A stretch of DNA of 15,384 nt from Microcaldota archaeon (lineage in GTDB: Archaea > Micrarchaeota > Micrarchaeia > Anstonellales > Anstonellaceae): contig JAOAKE010000017.1 in assembly GCA_026413805.1 (NCBI GenBank), positions 1 through 15,384 of the forward strand. Reading direction: 5' to 3'. Position numbers and translations under genes: made by a program. A model generated the notes under the pieces. That model did not search any database and had not been told where the DNA came from. It worked only from the letters and a program-made list of their open reading frames with translations. Numbering within the stretch: position 1 is the stretch's first letter; each line of letters opens with the position of its first letter. Positions 12,946 through 15,384 of this stretch are shown here, piece by piece.

Positions 12946-12949
12946 AAGC

Positions 12950-15384
12950 ATGCAAGACAAAATAATAATAAAGGGCGCGCGCCAGCACAACTTGAAAAAC
13001 ATAGACCTGGAGATTCCGCGCAACACGCTCACGGTTATCACGGGGATTTCTGGCTCTGGAAAGTCCACTTTGGCATTTAACACTATTTATGCAGAAGGGC
13101 AGAGGCGCTATGTGGAATCCCTTTCAGCATATGCGCGGCAGTTTTTGGGGGTGATGGGCAAGCCCGATGTGGATTCCATTGAGGGGCTCTCACCAGCAAT
13201 ATCCATTGAGCAGAAAACCACCAGCAGAAACCCTCGCTCCACCGTTGGCACTACCACTGAGATATACGATTACATGCGCCTGCTTTGGGCAAGAATTGGA
13301 GTTCCGCACTGCCCAAAATGCGGGCGCCAAATCACCTCGCAAACCACTGACCAGATAGCAAATGCCATTTTGCAGCAGGCAGAAGGAAAGGCGGTGCAAG
13401 TAATCTCGCCAGTTATAAGAGGAAAGAAGGGCACTTATGAAAAGCTCTTTGACGAGCTTAGGCAAAAGGGCTACTCAAAGGTCAGGGTAAATGGAAATGT
13501 GATGGAGCTTGGCAGCTACATACCAAAGCTGGACAAGAACAAAAGGCACACTATTGAAGTGGTGGTTGACCGATTCACTGCTACCAACCAAGGCAGGCAG
13601 AGGCTTCTTGAAGCCCTAAAAACGGCTATCCGCGAAAGCGGCGAGGGAATCGTAGTTGTGCAGATTGAAAAGAAGGAAATGCTATTTTCTCAGAAGAACT
13701 CCTGCCCAGAGTGCGGCATATCTGTCGGAGAACTGCAGCCGAGGATGTTTTCGTTCAATTCTCCTTATGGGGCTTGCCAAGAATGCCACGGCTTGGGGGT
13801 AAAAATTGAGTTTGATGAAGAGCTGATAATCCCTGACAAAAGAAAAACGCTTGGGGAAGGGGCAATAGCGCCATGGAAAAATACTGTTATGAGCAGCTAC
13901 TATATGCAGCTTTTGGCAGGCCTGGGAGAAAAATACGGGTTTTCCCTAAACACCCAGTGGAATGTGCTTTCACAGGAAGCAAAGAAGGCGATTCTTTATG
14001 GCTCTCAGGAGAGGATAAGCTACAGGGTTGAGTCAAAATATGGCGACTCTGTATGGGAAGGCAGCTCAGCCTTTGAAGGAGTAATACCTAATTTAGAGAG
14101 GCTGTATCGACAGACAAAATCGGAATACCGCAGGCAGGAGCTTGAAAAATTCATGCGAGAGCTTCCCTGCCCATCCTGCAAGGGAAAACGGCTGGTTCCC
14201 GAAGTCCTCTCTGTGAAAGTGGGTGGCAAAAGCATAATTGAGGCAACCGAGCTTTCAATTGACTCGGCATATGGGTTCTTCACTTCTCTTAAGCTCAGCA
14301 AAAGCGAGGAAGAGATTGCAAAGCCCATCCTTCGTGAGATACTCGCCCGATTGGACTTCTTGCTAAATGTAGGCGTGGGCTACCTGTCGCTTTCGCGCAT
14401 TACGGGAACACTTTCAGGCGGCGAGGCGCAGCGCATTCGCCTTGCCACGCAAATAGGCTCAAACTTGACAGGAGTGCTTTATGTTTTGGACGAGCCTTCC
14501 ATTGGCCTGCACCAGCGCGACAATGCTAAGCTCATCTCAACCCTCAAGTCATTGCGGGACTTGGGGAATACCCTGATTGTTGTAGAGCACGATGAAGAAA
14601 CAATGAGAAATGCCGACTTCATGGTGGATTTGGGGCCAGGGGCAGGCGTGCATGGGGGGAGGGTTATCGCAGCCGGCACCCCAAAAGAAATTGAAAAGTG
14701 CAAGGAATCTTTAACTGGGGCTTACCTGCGAGGGGAAAGGTTCATTCCAACTCCTAAGATAAGGAGAAAGCCGAGCGGATGGCTAGTAATAAGGGGGGCA
14801 AGGGAAAACAACCTCAAAAAGATAGATGTGAAGATTCCGCTCGGCGTGTTGGTATGCATAACTGGAGTTTCCGGCTCTGGAAAATCCACCCTTGTAAATG
14901 AAATCCTTTACAAGGCGCTCATGAAGCACTTCCACCGCTCAAAGGATGAGCCGGGCAAGCATGACAGATTGGAAGGAGTGGAAAACATAACTGATGTAAT
15001 TGCGATTGACCAGTCGCCCATTGGCAGGACTCCGCGTTCCAACCCAGCTACTTACATCGGGGCATTTACCCCCATCCGCGAGCTTTTTGCTGCAGTCCCA
15101 GAGGCAAGGGCGCGAGGCTATGACCCCGGCCAGTTTTCCTTCAACGTGCAGAAAGGCAGGTGCCAGGCCTGTGAAGGCGAGGGAGTACAGCGAATTGAGA
15201 TGAACTTCTTGCCAGATGTCTATGTGACATGCGAAGAATGCGGGGGCAAGAGATATGACTCTGAAACCTTGCAAATAAAGTATAAGGGAAAAAACATCCA
15301 TGATGTCCTTTGCATGAGTGTGGAGGAAGCCCTGGTTTTTTTCCAAAATATCCCTGCGATAAAGAACAAGCTGGAAACCATGGA
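12950..15384 (+). CDS. uvrA: Excinuclease ABC subunit A, 3' end cut by the window
   Basis: The open frame runs from ATG 12950 to the window edge: 811 codons of an expected 930-950. UvrA is the ABC-type dimer that first finds bulky DNA damage and loads UvrB. Walker A of the first ATPase is G-I-S-G-S-G-K-S-T at 32-40. The UvrB-contact/insertion region follows, with C121-x2-C124. A zinc module has C252, C255, C276 and C279, and another cysteine pair is C407, C410. The first ABC signature L-S-G-G-E is at 488-492 and Walker B V-L-D-E-P-S at 512-517. The second Walker A G-V-S-G-S-G-K-S-T is at 639-647, and the DNA-binding zinc finger has C738, C741, C761 and C764 (C-x2-C-x19-C-x2-C). The second signature and Walker B lie beyond the window. 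No frameshift was found. ATG 12950 fits the promoter and GAGATGA ribosome site better than ATG 12911. Confidence 0.97.
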   Translation, partial: MQDKIIIKGARQHNLKNIDLEIPRNTLTVITGISGSGKSTLAFNTIYAEGQRRYVESLSAYARQFLGVMGKPDVDSIEGLSPAISIEQKTTSRNPRSTVGTTTEIYDYMRLLWARIGVPHCPKCGRQITSQTTDQIANAILQQAEGKAVQVISPVIRGKKGTYEKLFDELRQKGYSKVRVNGNVMELGSYIPKLDKNKRHTIEVVVDRFTATNQGRQRLLEALKTAIRESGEGIVVVQIEKKEMLFSQKNSCPECGISVGELQPRMFSFNSPYGACQECHGLGVKIEFDEELIIPDKRKTLGEGAIAPWKNTVMSSYYMQLLAGLGEKYGFSLNTQWNVLSQEAKKAILYGSQERISYRVESKYGDSVWEGSSAFEGVIPNLERLYRQTKSEYRRQELEKFMRELPCPSCKGKRLVPEVLSVKVGGKSIIEATELSIDSAYGFFTSLKLSKSEEEIAKPILREILARLDFLLNVGVGYLSLSRITGTLSGGEAQRIRLATQIGSNLTGVLYVLDEPSIGLHQRDNAKLISTLKSLRDLGNTLIVVEHDEETMRNADFMVDLGPGAGVHGGRVIAAGTPKEIEKCKESLTGAYLRGERFIPTPKIRRKPSGWLVIRGARENNLKKIDVKIPLGVLVCITGVSGSGKSTLVNEILYKALMKHFHRSKDEPGKHDRLEGVENITDVIAIDQSPIGRTPRSNPATYIGAFTPIRELFAAVPEARARGYDPGQFSFNVQKGRCQACEGEGVQRIEMNFLPDVYVTCEECGGKRYDSETLQIKYKGKNIHDVLCMSVEEALVFFQNIPAIKNKLETM

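Noticed and set aside
12911..12949. Upstream in-frame ATG for UvrA at 12911
   Set aside because: It lies only about 10 bases after the TATA-like box centre, before the expected RNA start. GAGATGA supports ATG 12950.
1..15384. CRISPR arrays, tRNA genes, insertion sequences or defence-type cassettes
   Set aside because: No direct-repeat series, cloverleaf, transposase or terminal inverted repeats were recognised, and the intergenic spaces are too short for most of these.

Overview
The window reads as chromosomal DNA of an archaeon. It encodes a TFB-type transcription factor, aIF2-beta, aIF1A, a RIO1-type kinase, Mre11 and a presenilin-like membrane protease. First genes of transcription units have A/T-rich TATA-like boxes about 25 bases before the ATG, while downstream genes have Shine-Dalgarno sequences of the GAGGTGA type. 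Bacterial-type functions sit beside these: UvrA, UvrB, NrdR, a low-molecular-weight thioredoxin reductase and a DUF1858 redox protein. The mix of archaeal information genes, bacterial-type repair and small, tightly packed genes suggests a mesophilic archaeon, possibly of a DPANN-type lineage; that placement is inference.

Layout. Bases 1-143 hold a GC-rich (about 67 % over the first 120 bases) fragment of a bacterial FecCD-type iron-siderophore permease on the plus strand. It abuts the broken end of a class I/II aminotransferase on the minus strand, which looks like a chimeric or recombination junction. From 701 to 2287 the minus strand carries aIF2-beta, aIF1A, RIO1 and the broken aminotransferase. 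A DUF1858 gene (2356-2598, plus) converges with a minus-strand pair nrdR-presenilin (3938-2587). nrdR diverges from a thioredoxin reductase gene (3998-4915), followed by an unrecognised 102-residue helical protein (4986-5294). tfb is on the minus strand (6237-5332) behind a T-rich terminator. A 255-base intergenic stretch holds TATA boxes and a possible 24-residue membrane microprotein. mre11 (plus, 6493-7629) ends stop-to-stop against a minus-strand operon of a class V aminotransferase, serA and serS (10824-7626). uvrB (10902-12869) and uvrA (12950 to the window end, cut off) follow on the plus strand.

How they work together. The aIF2-beta/aIF1A/RIO1 group belongs to translation initiation and small-subunit maturation. 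The aminotransferase-serA-serS operon couples serine synthesis to serine charging of tRNA. uvrB and uvrA are two of the three nucleotide-excision-repair proteins; uvrC is not visible. mre11 is a second repair gene, without rad50 next to it. nrdR, the divergent thioredoxin reductase and the DUF1858 protein may form a loose redox and ribonucleotide-reduction neighbourhood.

No tRNA, rRNA, CRISPR array or insertion sequence was recognised. Apart from the 6238-6492 gap, intergenic regions are under about 80 bases. Nothing in the window amounts to an obvious new system. The items most worth a second look are the junction at 126-149, the microprotein with its symmetric leaderless promoter at 6365-6493, the atypical thioredoxin reductase and the nrdR pairings.
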